Assembly: GCA_963731205.1 (NCBI GenBank)
Contig: CAVSUJ010000001.1
Location: 1,488,001-1,552,000 of the forward strand
Reading direction: 5' to 3'
Source of the DNA: DATAZK01 sp963731205
GTDB lineage: Bacteria > Actinomycetota > Actinomycetes > Frankiales > Frankiaceae
DNA length: 64,000 nt
Below the pieces are notes generated by a model, which saw nothing but the letters and a program-made list of their open reading frames with translations, was not told where the DNA came from and made no database searches. Each line of letters opens with the position of its first letter. Positions within the stretch are counted from its first letter, which is position 1. A program made the position numbers and the translations under genes. Below, in pieces: positions 33,173 through 41,850 of the stretch.

Positions 33173-34845
33173 CCGCCATCCGCAGACTTCGAGACGCTGC
33201 CGCCGCCGAGGGAGAAGCGGCTGACGACTGTGACGTCGCCGGTACCGGAGCTGGTCACCGAGGTCCAGCCCTCGGCGGTGGAGTTGATGCACGCGGGGGC
33301 ATCGCCGGCGACCGTCCAGTACGGATTGCTGTGGATCCGTACCAACGCATTGCCGGGCTGGTTGAAGTGCAGGGTGAAGGAATCGGCGGTCAGCGACTTC
33401 ATGACCGCCGGACCCGTGGTCAATCCGTCGGAGCCGCTCACCGCCCACAGCTCCCAGTTGGCGTCATGCCAGACCGGCTTGAGGTAGGACGGGTTGCTGC
33501 GGATGACCTTCAGCTCGCCCTCGCTCGAGGAGTCGAGCGGTTCGCTGGGCAACGCGACCCAGCGCACCCCGTTCTCCACCAGCCACTCGTGATAAGTGGC
33601 CTGGTCGAGGTCCTTGGAGTAGAGGATCGCGTTGTAGCGAAGATCGAGCTGCCGCTCCCAGCCGCGCGCGAGCGGCATCGCCGGGGCGACGTAACGCGCT
33701 TCCCAGTGGGTCCGGGTGAAGGGGATCTCCAGCCGGCCGAACGGCTGGTCGTGGCCCTTCAGGTAGTCCAGTAGACCGGTGTAGTAGCTCGATTTCGCCG
33801 CCGGGTCAGCACGGCTGGCGAGCGCGGGAACGATCGGCTCGAAGTGCCAGACCAGCAATGGCACGAGCACCAGGCCCGCCCAGATCCGGCGGTTGCGCAG
33901 CGCGATCATCGCGACCGGCACGGCGAGCAAGCTGCCCGGACGCGCCAGGTTGCCCCCGATCGGGTTGGGCACGATGAAGAGCGGGACGGCGATCAGCGCG
34001 TAGATCCACAGCGCCCGCCGGATCACCACCGAAGAGCGCGGCACGATCGCCAGCCCGATGGCCGCCACCAGTAGTACGGCGATCAGCGTCGAAAGGGGAA
34101 ACGGGAACGTGCCCTGCTCCGGGAACATCAGGACGGCGACCGCCCCGATCATCGCCCCGACCAGGGGCAGCAGCGAGCGCAGCGGCTTGGTGCGCAGCCA
34201 CGCCACGGCGGCGAGCAGCAGGAAGAAACCGGCGAGCGGGCTCGCCAGCGAGGTGAGCGTGGCAGACAGCAGCGCGCGACGGGGCCGCTGCATCGACACC
34301 TGCAGCAGCGCCAGGACGGCGAAGGCCAGGCCGACCGCAAAAGCCATCCGGCCGACTACGAGGTTTTCCACCACCGCCGCGGAGAACGCCAGCAGAGCCA
34401 GCCGGTGCTGACGGCCCGTCTCGCGCCTGATCAGCTGCGTTGCCCAGAATGCGGTCAGGGTGCAGGCGCCGAGACCGACCGTTCCGGAGCCCAGAAACCC
34501 CGCCAGCGGCGGAAAAAGAACGCTGTACCCGAGTACGGTGTGGCCGCCGTACCACTGCGTATTCCATATCGTGAAACCGAAATGGTGGAACAACCACACC
34601 CGGTAAGCCTCGGCTGGAGTGTCAGACCCGGTCAGGTGCAACGCCAGGGGTAGGCAACACACCAACGGGGCGACAAGCCAGGGATACTTCCCAAAACCAC
34701 GCACGACGCGGAGGAGGATCGACATCAGCGTCGACTTCAGCCACGTCAGCGGGCCCGCCGGAACGGCGGTGACCGCTAGTGGGGCGGCAGCGGTCGTCAC
34801 CGAGGAGTCGGTGGCGTCGGCCTCCGACAGGTCGAGGACGGTCAC
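33154..34845 (-). CDS. Large integral membrane protein of unknown function
   Basis: At 563 aa it has about 10 TM helices up to residue 355, then a soluble extracytoplasmic C-terminal domain (about 360-563, from FGRLEIPFTRTHWEARYV). The first loop, SDTPAEAYRVWLFHHFGFTIWNTQWYGGH, has acidic and Trp/His residues as in GT-C enzymes, so it may be a glycosyltransferase or a helper of its neighbours. GTG 34845 has GAGAGGA about 10 nt upstream; ATG 34728 is an alternative. With GTG 34845 its 5' end overlaps the divergent MptB gene. Confidence 0.7.
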   Translation of the reverse strand: MTVLDLSEADATDSSVTTAAAPLAVTAVPAGPLTWLKSTLMSILLRVVRGFGKYPWLVAPLVCCLPLALHLTGSDTPAEAYRVWLFHHFGFTIWNTQWYGGHTVLGYSVLFPPLAGFLGSGTVGLGACTLTAFWATQLIRRETGRQHRLALLAFSAAVVENLVVGRMAFAVGLAFAVLALLQVSMQRPRRALLSATLTSLASPLAGFFLLLAAVAWLRTKPLRSLLPLVGAMIGAVAVLMFPEQGTFPFPLSTLIAVLLVAAIGLAIVPRSSVVIRRALWIYALIAVPLFIVPNPIGGNLARPGSLLAVPVAMIALRNRRIWAGLVLVPLLVWHFEPIVPALASRADPAAKSSYYTGLLDYLKGHDQPFGRLEIPFTRTHWEARYVAPAMPLARGWERQLDLRYNAILYSKDLDQATYHEWLVENGVRWVALPSEPLDSSSEGELKVIRSNPSYLKPVWHDANWELWAVSGSDGLTTGPAVMKSLTADSFTLHFNQPGNALVRIHSNPYWTVAGDAPACINSTAEGWTSVTSSGTGDVTVVSRFSLGGGSVSKSADGGCLPPF

Positions 34846-36466
34846 CAGTGCACTGTCCTCTCTGACGCGTGCCCGGCGGCGGCACTCCGTCCGGCGTGGC
34901 GAGACATTCGCATTTGCTGCTGTCGGGCTGCTGCTCGGTGTCGCTGTCGTGATCTCGTGGGGGCGGCTCGGTCCCGAACCGGGCTCACGGAATCCGACCA
35001 GCTGGCTCGGGATGCTTGCCGTCGTAGCCCCCAATAATGCCAGGACCGCCGATTACCTGCTTTTGCTCGTACCCGCGCTCTTCCTGCTGACGCTTCTGTG
35101 GTGGGTTCTACTGCGCCTTGCCGCAGCTCACCGGCTCGAGGCCAAGGTCGCGGCGCTCATCGCAAGCTGCTGGGCGCTGCCCTTCGTCGTCGGCCCGGTC
35201 ATCGGCAGTCGCGACGCGTACGCCTACGTCGCGCAGGGAGAGCTGGCTCGTCGCGGACTCGACCCGGCTAACGCGGTGGTGAGCCGGCTCGGGCCCGGCA
35301 CCCTGCTCTCGGCCGTCGACCCGAGGTGGCGGGAAACACGCCCGCCCTACGGCGGAGTCGCGGTCGCCATCCAGAAAGCCGCGGCGTCGGCCGGCCGGCC
35401 GGTGCTGTCGCTGCTGATCCTGCGTGTCGTCGCGCTGGTCGCCGTCGTGGTGCTCGTCGCCGTCGCTGCGCGGATGGCGGCTCCCGCTACCCGCGCGATC
35501 GTCGTGGTCGCCATAGCGGCGAACCCGCTCGTCCTGGTTCACCTGATCGCTGGAGCGCATCTCGACGCCGTCGCTGCCGCGTTGCTCATCAGCGCTCTGG
35601 CGCTGGCGCAATCGGCGGGCGGTCGGAGTGTGTCGCGCCGGTGGCTGGCGATCGCCCTCTGCACCCTCGGCGCCATGGTGAAGCTCCCGGTCGCGCTGGG
35701 TGCGGTGTATCTCTCACTCATCGCCCTGCTGGCCGCGGGTCCGACGATTGCGGCCCGGCTGCGAAGCCTCGCGACCGACGTGAGCGCCGTGGCTTTCGCC
35801 GTCGGCTTGTCGATGATCATCAGCGGCGGCGGGCTCGGCTGGCTGCACAACTTCGGAACCCCGGGGCGGCTGCGCACCGGCATCGCTCCTCCCGACATCG
35901 TCACCAATCTGATCCGGGGGCTCGGCTGGCTGGTCGGAGCCCACCCGAGCGATTCCGGGCTGCTCACGGCCACCCGCGGCATCGCAGCCGGGGTCGGGGT
36001 TCTGCTGGCGGTCATCCTGCTGCGGCCACGGCGCACGACCACGTCGACGGGAGGCGCGGGATGGCAGCCGCCGACCCGCGACCGGCTCGGGCTGGCGCTG
36101 CTCGCACTAGGAATGCTGGGGCCGGTGCTCTACGGCTGGTACCTCGCGCCGGCACTCCCCCTGCTCGCCCTCGCTGCCGCCCGTCCGTCCCCCGCCCTCG
36201 GTCTGAAGGTCGGGGAGATCTCACCGGCGGTGGCGTCGTGGACGATCGTCGGCCTGTCTGCGGTGCTCACGTTCGCGACCATCCCGAGCCTCGGCCCGAT
36301 CTGGTCGACGCTCGGCGCCCATCCCCTCGCCATTGTCGCGGCCTCCGTCGGCACCGCGTTGCTGTTCGCCGGTGCCGTGTTGGTGCTCGCGAAGGTCGGT
36401 TCCCGGCTACGGGCGGCGCGTCTCGAGCAGCACTCCCGGCTGACCCAGCCCGCGCCCTCCGTCTAG
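34811..36466 (+). CDS. mptB: Polyprenol-phosphomannose-dependent alpha-1,6-mannosyltransferase, MptB-like
   Basis: The 551-residue GT-C enzyme has about 13 TM helices. The first long loop carries VIGSRDAYAYVAQGELARRGLDPA with the Asp expected for catalysis, followed by WRETRPPYGG, as in MptB/MptA. In mycobacteria and corynebacteria MptB elongates the alpha-1,6-mannan core of lipomannan. GTG 34811 is supported by GAGGAG 6 nt upstream. The start region overlaps that of the divergent membrane protein by about 35 bp if both starts are right. Confidence 0.83.
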   Translation: MASASDRSRTVTSALSSLTRARRRHSVRRGETFAFAAVGLLLGVAVVISWGRLGPEPGSRNPTSWLGMLAVVAPNNARTADYLLLLVPALFLLTLLWWVLLRLAAAHRLEAKVAALIASCWALPFVVGPVIGSRDAYAYVAQGELARRGLDPANAVVSRLGPGTLLSAVDPRWRETRPPYGGVAVAIQKAAASAGRPVLSLLILRVVALVAVVVLVAVAARMAAPATRAIVVVAIAANPLVLVHLIAGAHLDAVAAALLISALALAQSAGGRSVSRRWLAIALCTLGAMVKLPVALGAVYLSLIALLAAGPTIAARLRSLATDVSAVAFAVGLSMIISGGGLGWLHNFGTPGRLRTGIAPPDIVTNLIRGLGWLVGAHPSDSGLLTATRGIAAGVGVLLAVILLRPRRTTTSTGGAGWQPPTRDRLGLALLALGMLGPVLYGWYLAPALPLLALAAARPSPALGLKVGEISPAVASWTIVGLSAVLTFATIPSLGPIWSTLGAHPLAIVAASVGTALLFAGAVLVLAKVGSRLRAARLEQHSRLTQPAPSV

Positions 36467-36484
36467 TTGCCAGAGCGATCTGCG

Positions 36485-36547
36485 ATGCTGGCTCGCGTGC
36501 CAGATACGAACTCCCAGATCACCTTCCCGCGCCGGGGGCTGCGCTGA
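36485..36547 (+). other. Possible 20-codon leader ORF, or displaced 5' end of the phosphotransferase gene
   Basis: An ATG at 36485 opens 20 codons (MLARVPDTNSQ...RRGLR) whose TGA overlaps the CTG that appears to start the next gene (CTGA). It is either a coupling leader peptide or the real N-terminus separated from the gene by a frameshift. Confidence 0.35.
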
Positions 36548-37638
36548 GCGTCTCCGCCGATGAGCCGCTGACGCCAGAAGCTGCGAGTGGTCTGCAGCGC
36601 TGGCTGGCCTCCCGGCTTCCCGGCGGCGACCGGCTGACCATCACCGACATCTCCAAGCCGAGCAGCGGTTTCTCGGCGGTGACGTTGCTCATCGATCTCG
36701 CGGAGGACGGGCGAGCGGACACCGCCCGGCGCATCGTCGCGCGCATCGAGACACCCGACCCGCCGGTCTACCCACGCCAGGCCCCTGGGCATCCCGACAA
36801 CCCGGGTGACATCGAAGTGGCGCTGCAGTACCGGGTGATGGAGGCGCTGCACAAAGCCGGAGGGATTCCGCTCGCGCCGCTCGTCGGCTACGAGGCCGAC
36901 ACGGCGCTGCTCGGCCAGCCCTTCTTCGTGATGGATTACGTCGGCGGTGACGTCCCCACGGAGAGCCCGCCGTATCCGACCGAGGGCTTCTGGACCACGA
37001 TCACTCCCGACACTCGCGCCGCGATGCTGCGCAACGGGCTCTCGACGCTGGCGCGGCTGCACACCGTCCCGTGGCGTGAACTCGGGCTCGAATGGCTGGT
37101 GCCACCCGGCACCGAACCGGGTACCGCCGCGCAGCTGGCCGTCTGGCGTCAGTACGCGGACGAGGAGCTCGCCGGCCGCGAGCATCCGCTGATGGAATCC
37201 GCCTGGAAGTGGCTCGAGGCGCGGATGCCGGCCAGGCGCGAGGTGGGCCTTGCCTGGGGAGACCCGCGACCCGGAAACATCATCTGGAACGACGGTGAGC
37301 CGGCCGCCATCACCGACTTCGAGGCAGCGTCGATTGCGGAGCCCTTGCAGGACCTGGGCTGGTGGCTGATGTTCGACCGCACGATGCACGAGGTCGTCGG
37401 CGCCGAGCGCCTGCCGGGTGACCTGACCCGCGACGAGCAGTGCGAGCACTACGCGAATGTCAGCGGCCGTGATGTCAGCGACATCCGCTGGTTCGAGATC
37501 TTCGCGGCCGCGCGCTATTGCGCCATCGTCGTCCGGGTGATGAATCGGGCGGTCGCTCGCGGGATGCTCCCCGCAGAGCAGATGATCTGGCTCAACAACC
37601 CCGCCTCAGACGCGCTCACCGCGTTGCTGGATGGCTGA
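36544..37638 (+). CDS. Aminoglycoside-phosphotransferase-fold kinase (APH family), apparent CTG start
   Basis: The protein has the APH fold: Gly-containing N-lobe (SSGFSAVTLLID), FFVMDYVGGDVP hinge, Brenner motif LAWGDPRPGNIIW and ITDFEAAS (metal Asp). This branch is usually annotated as acyl-CoA dehydrogenase-like or phosphotransferase family in actinobacteria and probably phosphorylates a small molecule. No ATG, GTG or TTG lies in frame near the expected start; CTG 36544 follows GGGGG by about 6 nt and gives the family-like N-terminus LSVSADEPLTPEAASGLQRW. Length 364 aa. Confidence 0.8.
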   Translation: MSVSADEPLTPEAASGLQRWLASRLPGGDRLTITDISKPSSGFSAVTLLIDLAEDGRADTARRIVARIETPDPPVYPRQAPGHPDNPGDIEVALQYRVMEALHKAGGIPLAPLVGYEADTALLGQPFFVMDYVGGDVPTESPPYPTEGFWTTITPDTRAAMLRNGLSTLARLHTVPWRELGLEWLVPPGTEPGTAAQLAVWRQYADEELAGREHPLMESAWKWLEARMPARREVGLAWGDPRPGNIIWNDGEPAAITDFEAASIAEPLQDLGWWLMFDRTMHEVVGAERLPGDLTRDEQCEHYANVSGRDVSDIRWFEIFAAARYCAIVVRVMNRAVARGMLPAEQMIWLNNPASDALTALLDG

Positions 37639-37949
37639 ACGCCTTCGACCGGAAGGCGCGGCGAAGAGTTGGTCCGGACGGAGGTATCCGGACACCGGCG
37701 CCGGACCCGATCTGTTAGGGGTCGGCGTGCTGGTGGGACGGGGTCCCTGGTGGCGATCTTCGGGGGGTTGGCCACCGCGGGGCAGCGGCCCGCCAGTCCG
37801 TCGCCGGGGGACATGCCGGCTCCGCGGGAGAACGTGAACAAGCGCGGACCGGTGCAGGACCGGCGGCAAAACGCAATATGAGGCGTTCCAACGCCGCCCA
37901 TGATCAGCCCGATGGCAGCGTGCCACCGGGCTGATCGCCGCTCGGCGCC
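37639..37949. other. 311-bp convergent intergenic region
   Basis: Between the phosphotransferase gene (+) and the flotillin-like gene (-). I see no gene with a supported start. The only clear element is the double hairpin at 37902-37936. Confidence 0.5.
37902..37936. terminator. Two-tier perfect hairpin, probable bidirectional terminator
   Basis: Outer arms GATCAGCCCG/CGGGCTGATC enclose inner arms TGGCA/TGCCA with loop GCG. It lies between convergent genes, 14 bp beyond the flotillin-like stop. No U-tract follows on either strand. Confidence 0.75.
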
Positions 37950-39137
37950 CTAGGCGGACGGCGGCTGCGAATCGCCGCCAGGGCCGAGCTGCGGCGGCCC
38001 GGCCGGCGGCGGGTTCTGGCCCCGCTCGTCATCCGGTTCATCCGCGTAGGCCGAACCGTTGCCGAGCCCGTCGGTGACGGCCCGCAGGATCGCCATGCCC
38101 TGCGACGCCAGCGCGGCGACGGTGCCGTTGAGCCCCTCGGCACCGTTCAGGACCGTCAGGTTGGCGTTGGAAAGGCCGTCCGCGGCGGCGCTGATCATCT
38201 GGGGCAGCTGGGAAATGATCAGCTGGTCCAGGGCGATACGCCCCTCGGCCGACGCGGCTTCCGCCGACATCCGGGTGCGGTCGGCATCGGCCTTGGCGAG
38301 GGTGCGGATGCGCTCGGCTTCCGCCTGCGCCGGCTTGACGATCTCGGCGACCAGCTGAGCCTCGCGCAGCTCCGCATTCTTCGCGGCGACCTTCGCCTGC
38401 TCGACGAGCACGTCTTGCTGGGCCTGGGCGGCGGCAAGCGGCCCGGCCTGCCCTGCCCGGGCCTGCGCCTGGTCGATCTCCGACTGGTACTGCGCCCGCG
38501 CGACGGCCGTCTGGCGCTCGTACTCGGCTTGCTTGGTGAGCGAGAGCTGACGCGCCTCGGCCGCGGCCTGATCAGCTCTGGCCTGGGCGATCTGTGCCGC
38601 CTGATTGACGGTGGCCTGGTGCGGCGCGGCGAGAGCGGCGATGTAGCCCGAGCCCCGGTCGTCGATGGACTGGATCTGCAGAGAGTCGACCGCCAGGCCG
38701 ATCTTCGCCATCTCGGTCTTGGATCCGTCGAGCACCTGCTCCGCCAGCGTCTGGCGCTCGCGGATGATGTCTTCCACCGTCATCGAGCCGACGATCGAAC
38801 GCAGATGGCCGGAGAAGATCTGACCGGTCAGGGTCGACATCTGGTCCTGGTCGGCCAGGAAACGGCGAGCCGCATTCGAGATGGACTCCTGGTCATCGCC
38901 GACCTTGAACGCGATCACCGCCCGCACCAGCAGGGTGATGCCCTGCTGGGTGACGCACTCCTCGGTGACGAGCGACTCCTGCATCGCCAGGGTCAGGAAG
39001 GAGACCCGCGAGCGGATCGGCATGACGAACGCGCCATGACCGGTGACGATCTTGACGGGAAGCGGATTATTGCCCTTCTGCCGGCCACCCGAGATGAGCA
39101 TGGCCTGGTTGGGCGCCGGAACGTGCCACCCGAACAT
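37950..39137 (-). CDS. SPFH/flotillin-like protein
   Basis: The N-terminal half (1-200) is an SPFH/band-7 domain (FVMPIRSRVSFLTLAMQESL, TQQGITLLVRAVIAFKVGDDQESI). Residues 200-300 form a long Ala/Gln/Glu-rich coiled coil (AAEARQLSLTKQAEYERQTAVARAQYQ), as in flotillins. The tail is Gly/Pro-rich. There is no TM helix at the N-terminus, so membrane association would be peripheral. Flotillins scaffold ordered membrane microdomains. The gene follows an NfeD-like ORF by 58 bp, matching the widespread NfeD-flotillin pairing. Confidence 0.85.
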   Translation of the reverse strand: MFGWHVPAPNQAMLISGGRQKGNNPLPVKIVTGHGAFVMPIRSRVSFLTLAMQESLVTEECVTQQGITLLVRAVIAFKVGDDQESISNAARRFLADQDQMSTLTGQIFSGHLRSIVGSMTVEDIIRERQTLAEQVLDGSKTEMAKIGLAVDSLQIQSIDDRGSGYIAALAAPHQATVNQAAQIAQARADQAAAEARQLSLTKQAEYERQTAVARAQYQSEIDQAQARAGQAGPLAAAQAQQDVLVEQAKVAAKNAELREAQLVAEIVKPAQAEAERIRTLAKADADRTRMSAEAASAEGRIALDQLIISQLPQMISAAADGLSNANLTVLNGAEGLNGTVAALASQGMAILRAVTDGLGNGSAYADEPDDERGQNPPPAGPPQLGPGGDSQPPSA

Positions 39138-39195
39138 CGTTTCTCCTTCGTCGCCTTTGACGGATCGGTCGGATCGCGTCGATCAGCCGGATCGC

Positions 39196-39450
39196 TCAAT
39201 CGCTGGGCGGTTCGGACGTCTCCAACTCCTGAGGCCACGGCCAGGGCACCACATCGACGGAGCGCTCGCCTCGCGAACTGACCACGAGCACATCGCTGTC
39301 GCGCTCGATCTCGCTGTCGGCGTAGGCGATGAACGCCTCGCTCCCGCCACGCACCCGAACCAGAACTTCGCCCGGCCCCTCGCTGCCGCGCACTCGAACG
39401 ATGATCCGGCCTACCTTGCCGGTCACCTCGAGGTCGACCACCCCCGCCAC
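39196..39450 (-). CDS. NfeD-like soluble OB domain protein
   Basis: The 84-residue product from GTG 39450 has the beta pattern of the NfeD C-terminal OB domain: DLEVTGKVGRIIVRVRGSEGPGEVLVRVRGGSEAFIAYADSEI then DVLVVSSRG and a final hydrophobic VVPWPWP. The membrane part of full NfeD is absent. The frame is open upstream to 39597, but that part is Arg/Cys-rich and not protein-like. It precedes the flotillin-like gene, which supports the call. Confidence 0.7.
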   Translation of the reverse strand: MAGVVDLEVTGKVGRIIVRVRGSEGPGEVLVRVRGGSEAFIAYADSEIERDSDVLVVSSRGERSVDVVPWPWPQELETSEPPSD

Positions 39451-39491
39451 GTTAGCTGGCTGCGCGAATGCGTGCCGGATGACCTGTGGAT

Positions 39492-39983
39492 TCAGGCGGT
39501 GACGGCCTCGCGCGACTCGACAGCGCCGATCAGCGACGCGAGTACGGCACCCGCGTTGGCCCGTTCGGACGGGTTCAGCGCGAGGCTCTGCTCCCAAGCG
39601 TGAAGTTCCCCATTGACCGCCTCCGCGAGCCGGCGACCCTCGGCCGTCAGCGAGACGACGATGCGGCGCCGGTCGGCCCGGTCCGCCGAACGCTTCACCC
39701 AGCCCGCGGCTTCGAGCCGGTCAAGGGTGAGCGTCATGCCGCCCGTCGTGCGCCCAAGCACGGCGCACATCTCGGTGGGGCGCCCATTGCCGCCCGGGGA
39801 GCGGCGCACCACCCCGAGCACCAGATAGTCGGCGAAGGCGATGCCGTGAGCTGTCGCGATCCGGTCGACCTCGGCGTCGACCAGCAGCGTCAGCCGGGTC
39901 AGCGGGCTCAGCAGGCCGAGTTCGGGGGGCAACGCGAGCGCGTCACGAAGCCCCGACGCACCGGATGGAACGCTTGCGGTCAC
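39492..39983 (-). CDS. MarR-family regulator
   Basis: 163 residues with a winged helix: YLVLGVVRRSPGGNGRPTEMCAVLGRTTGGMTLTLDRLEAAGWV, then the wing SADRADRRRIVVSLTAEGRRL. GTG 39983 overlaps the amidohydrolase stop by 4 bp, so it is translated from the amidohydrolase message. The palindrome at 41248-41265, in front of that operon, is its likely operator, which would make the operon autoregulated. Confidence 0.87.
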   Translation of the reverse strand: MTASVPSGASGLRDALALPPELGLLSPLTRLTLLVDAEVDRIATAHGIAFADYLVLGVVRRSPGGNGRPTEMCAVLGRTTGGMTLTLDRLEAAGWVKRSADRADRRRIVVSLTAEGRRLAEAVNGELHAWEQSLALNPSERANAGAVLASLIGAVESREAVTA

Positions 39984-41197
39984 GCAGTGATCCCGAACCG
40001 CTCGAGCCCGTAGGCCTTGATCGCGTTGCCGCGCAGGAACTGCCAGCACTCATGCTCGTCGAGTCCGGCGCCGGCGCAGAGGCGATGGGCGACCTCACGC
40101 GAGCGCGGGAATGTGCCGTCGCTGTGCGGGTAATCGGTCTCGAACAGGATCGATTCCATGCCGACGGCATCACGCGCGACGAGGCCGTGCTGGTCGTCGA
40201 AGATGCAGCCCCAGATCCGGCCACGGGCGTAGCTGCTCGGTGCTTGCGGCAGGTCGAGGTCGCCGACGCCTTCCTTCCACACCAGATCCATGCGCTCCAG
40301 CAGGTACGGCAGCCAGCCGATCTGGCTCTCGGCCCAGGTGACCTTGAGTTTCGGGTAGCGGGCCAGGGTGCCGGAGAAGATCCAGTCGACGACCGAGCCC
40401 TGCGCGTTCTGCGACGAGAGCGCCATCGACGTGGACAGCGGCGCGTCAGGACTGGTGGTCGGCATGGTCGAGGACGAGCCGATGTGCATGGAGATCGTCG
40501 AGTCGGTCTCCTCGCAGGCGGCCAGGAACGGGTCCCACTTGCCGGTGTAGAGGCTGGGCAGGCCGAGCTTGGTCGGGTTCTCCGAGAACGCGACGGCGTG
40601 GGCGCCCTTGTCGGCGCAGCGCCGTACCTCGGCGGCGGCCAGGTGGGGATCCCAGAGCGGGATGAGGGTCAGCGGGATCAGGCGGCCGCGTCCGTCGCCG
40701 GCGCACCACTCGTCGATCATCCAGTCGTTGTAGATCTGCAGGCACAGCAGGGCGAAATCCTTGTCCGACCGCTCGGCGAAGCCCTGGCCCGCGAAGCGCG
40801 GGAAGATGTTGGGGTAGTTCAGCGCGGCCTCGACATGGTTGGTGTCCATGTCAGCGAGGCGGTCCTTCTGGTTGTACGTGCCGGGGCGGAAATCTTCATA
40901 CGTAGCACCGATGTTTCTGACTTCGGAACGCTTGACTCCGGCCGGGCCGTGCAGCAGGCCGGTGGGCACGACGAGGTCGTCGAAGAGCCACACATCCGTC
41001 CAGTGACCATCGGGCGCGTCGCGGACGAACCCGTAATGGCCTCCGCTGAACTCCAGACGAACCCGCTCGCGGACCGTGCGCGGACCGCGGTCGCGAAGGC
41101 TCGGCGGGAGCTCGCGCTGCCACAGGTCCCGCGGCTCCATGACGTGATCGTCGACGGAGATGATGAGCGGGAGATCCTCGACGCGGGGGGTTGTCAT
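39980..41197 (-). CDS. Amidohydro_2-family metal-dependent hydrolase/decarboxylase
   Basis: At 405 aa it has the ACMSD/resorcylate-decarboxylase-like barrel: an N-terminal ISVDDHVMEP (where HxH is reduced to DH), SMHIGSSS with a metal His, KVTWAESQIGWLPYLLERMD and ILFETDYPHSDGTFP with the catalytic Asp. Reactions in this family are non-oxidative decarboxylation or hydrolysis of ring or lactone substrates; the substrate is unknown. ATG 41197 has AAGGTG upstream. Closely similar to the protein at 56935. Confidence 0.85.
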   Translation of the reverse strand: MTTPRVEDLPLIISVDDHVMEPRDLWQRELPPSLRDRGPRTVRERVRLEFSGGHYGFVRDAPDGHWTDVWLFDDLVVPTGLLHGPAGVKRSEVRNIGATYEDFRPGTYNQKDRLADMDTNHVEAALNYPNIFPRFAGQGFAERSDKDFALLCLQIYNDWMIDEWCAGDGRGRLIPLTLIPLWDPHLAAAEVRRCADKGAHAVAFSENPTKLGLPSLYTGKWDPFLAACEETDSTISMHIGSSSTMPTTSPDAPLSTSMALSSQNAQGSVVDWIFSGTLARYPKLKVTWAESQIGWLPYLLERMDLVWKEGVGDLDLPQAPSSYARGRIWGCIFDDQHGLVARDAVGMESILFETDYPHSDGTFPRSREVAHRLCAGAGLDEHECWQFLRGNAIKAYGLERFGITA

Positions 41198-41247
41198 CAG
41201 GCAGCACCTTTCGGGCGGGGATACGGAAAGAGCCCTTTCGGCCGAAT

Positions 41248-41265
41248 TAGCTTTGTGCAAAGCTA
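41248..41265. promoter_or_regulatory. MarR-type operator in the amidohydrolase/cupin divergent promoter
   Basis: TAGCTTTGTGCAAAGCTA is a perfect inverted repeat with 8-bp arms around TG and contains the TTGTGCAA core frequent in MarR boxes. It lies 51 bp before the amidohydrolase ATG and 34 bp before the cupin GTG. Confidence 0.72.
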
Positions 41266-41298
41266 CGCGAGACAAAGTGATCGAGCAAGGGAGCCCGC

Positions 41299-41850
41299 GT
41301 GACCGCGACACCACCAGCAGCACCGACGCCGCCGAGCGAATCGCCGCGTATCCCCGGCATGGAGCCGATCTTCCGCTCGCTCGACGACCCCGACATGAAC
41401 TGGCAGCAGGTCAAACGCCAGCGCAATGCCGACGGGTCGGAATCGTGCGTCTGGGAGAAGTGGTTCGCCTTCTCCCCCGACCCGCAGTACCTCTCGCTCT
41501 ACGCGAAGTACGACCCGGGGATGATCGTCCGGCGGCACGGCCATTTCAGCCCGCACGTCGTGTTCATCATCAGCGGCGACGTGTGGATCGGCGACCGCCA
41601 CTGCCCCGCCGGTACGCACATCGAACTGCCCTACGGCGCAGCATTCGGACCGATCCGCGCCGGCGATGAGGGCTGCGTGATGTTCGAGGTCATGCTGGGC
41701 GACCCGCGCTCCTGGGGTGACCAGCCGGAGACCCTCGAACAGGCGCGCGCCGAGCGTGGGATCACGGCATTGCCCGACGTCGACCTGGAGTACCCGCCGT
41801 GGCTGCAGGACCTGCGTAGCCACTGGACGCCGGACGCCCCCCAGGCCTGA
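41299..41850 (+). CDS. Cupin-fold protein
   Basis: The 183-residue protein is a single cupin: YDPGMIVRRHGHFSPHVVFIISGDVWIGDRHC (motif 1 histidines) and GTHIELPYGAAFGPIRAGDEGCVMFEVML (motif 2, lacking a clear second-motif His). Whether it binds metal is uncertain. GTG 41299 follows AAGGGAG. Divergent from the amidohydrolase across the MarR-type operator, it is probably in the same regulon. Confidence 0.83.
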   Translation: MTATPPAAPTPPSESPRIPGMEPIFRSLDDPDMNWQQVKRQRNADGSESCVWEKWFAFSPDPQYLSLYAKYDPGMIVRRHGHFSPHVVFIISGDVWIGDRHCPAGTHIELPYGAAFGPIRAGDEGCVMFEVMLGDPRSWGDQPETLEQARAERGITALPDVDLEYPPWLQDLRSHWTPDAPQA

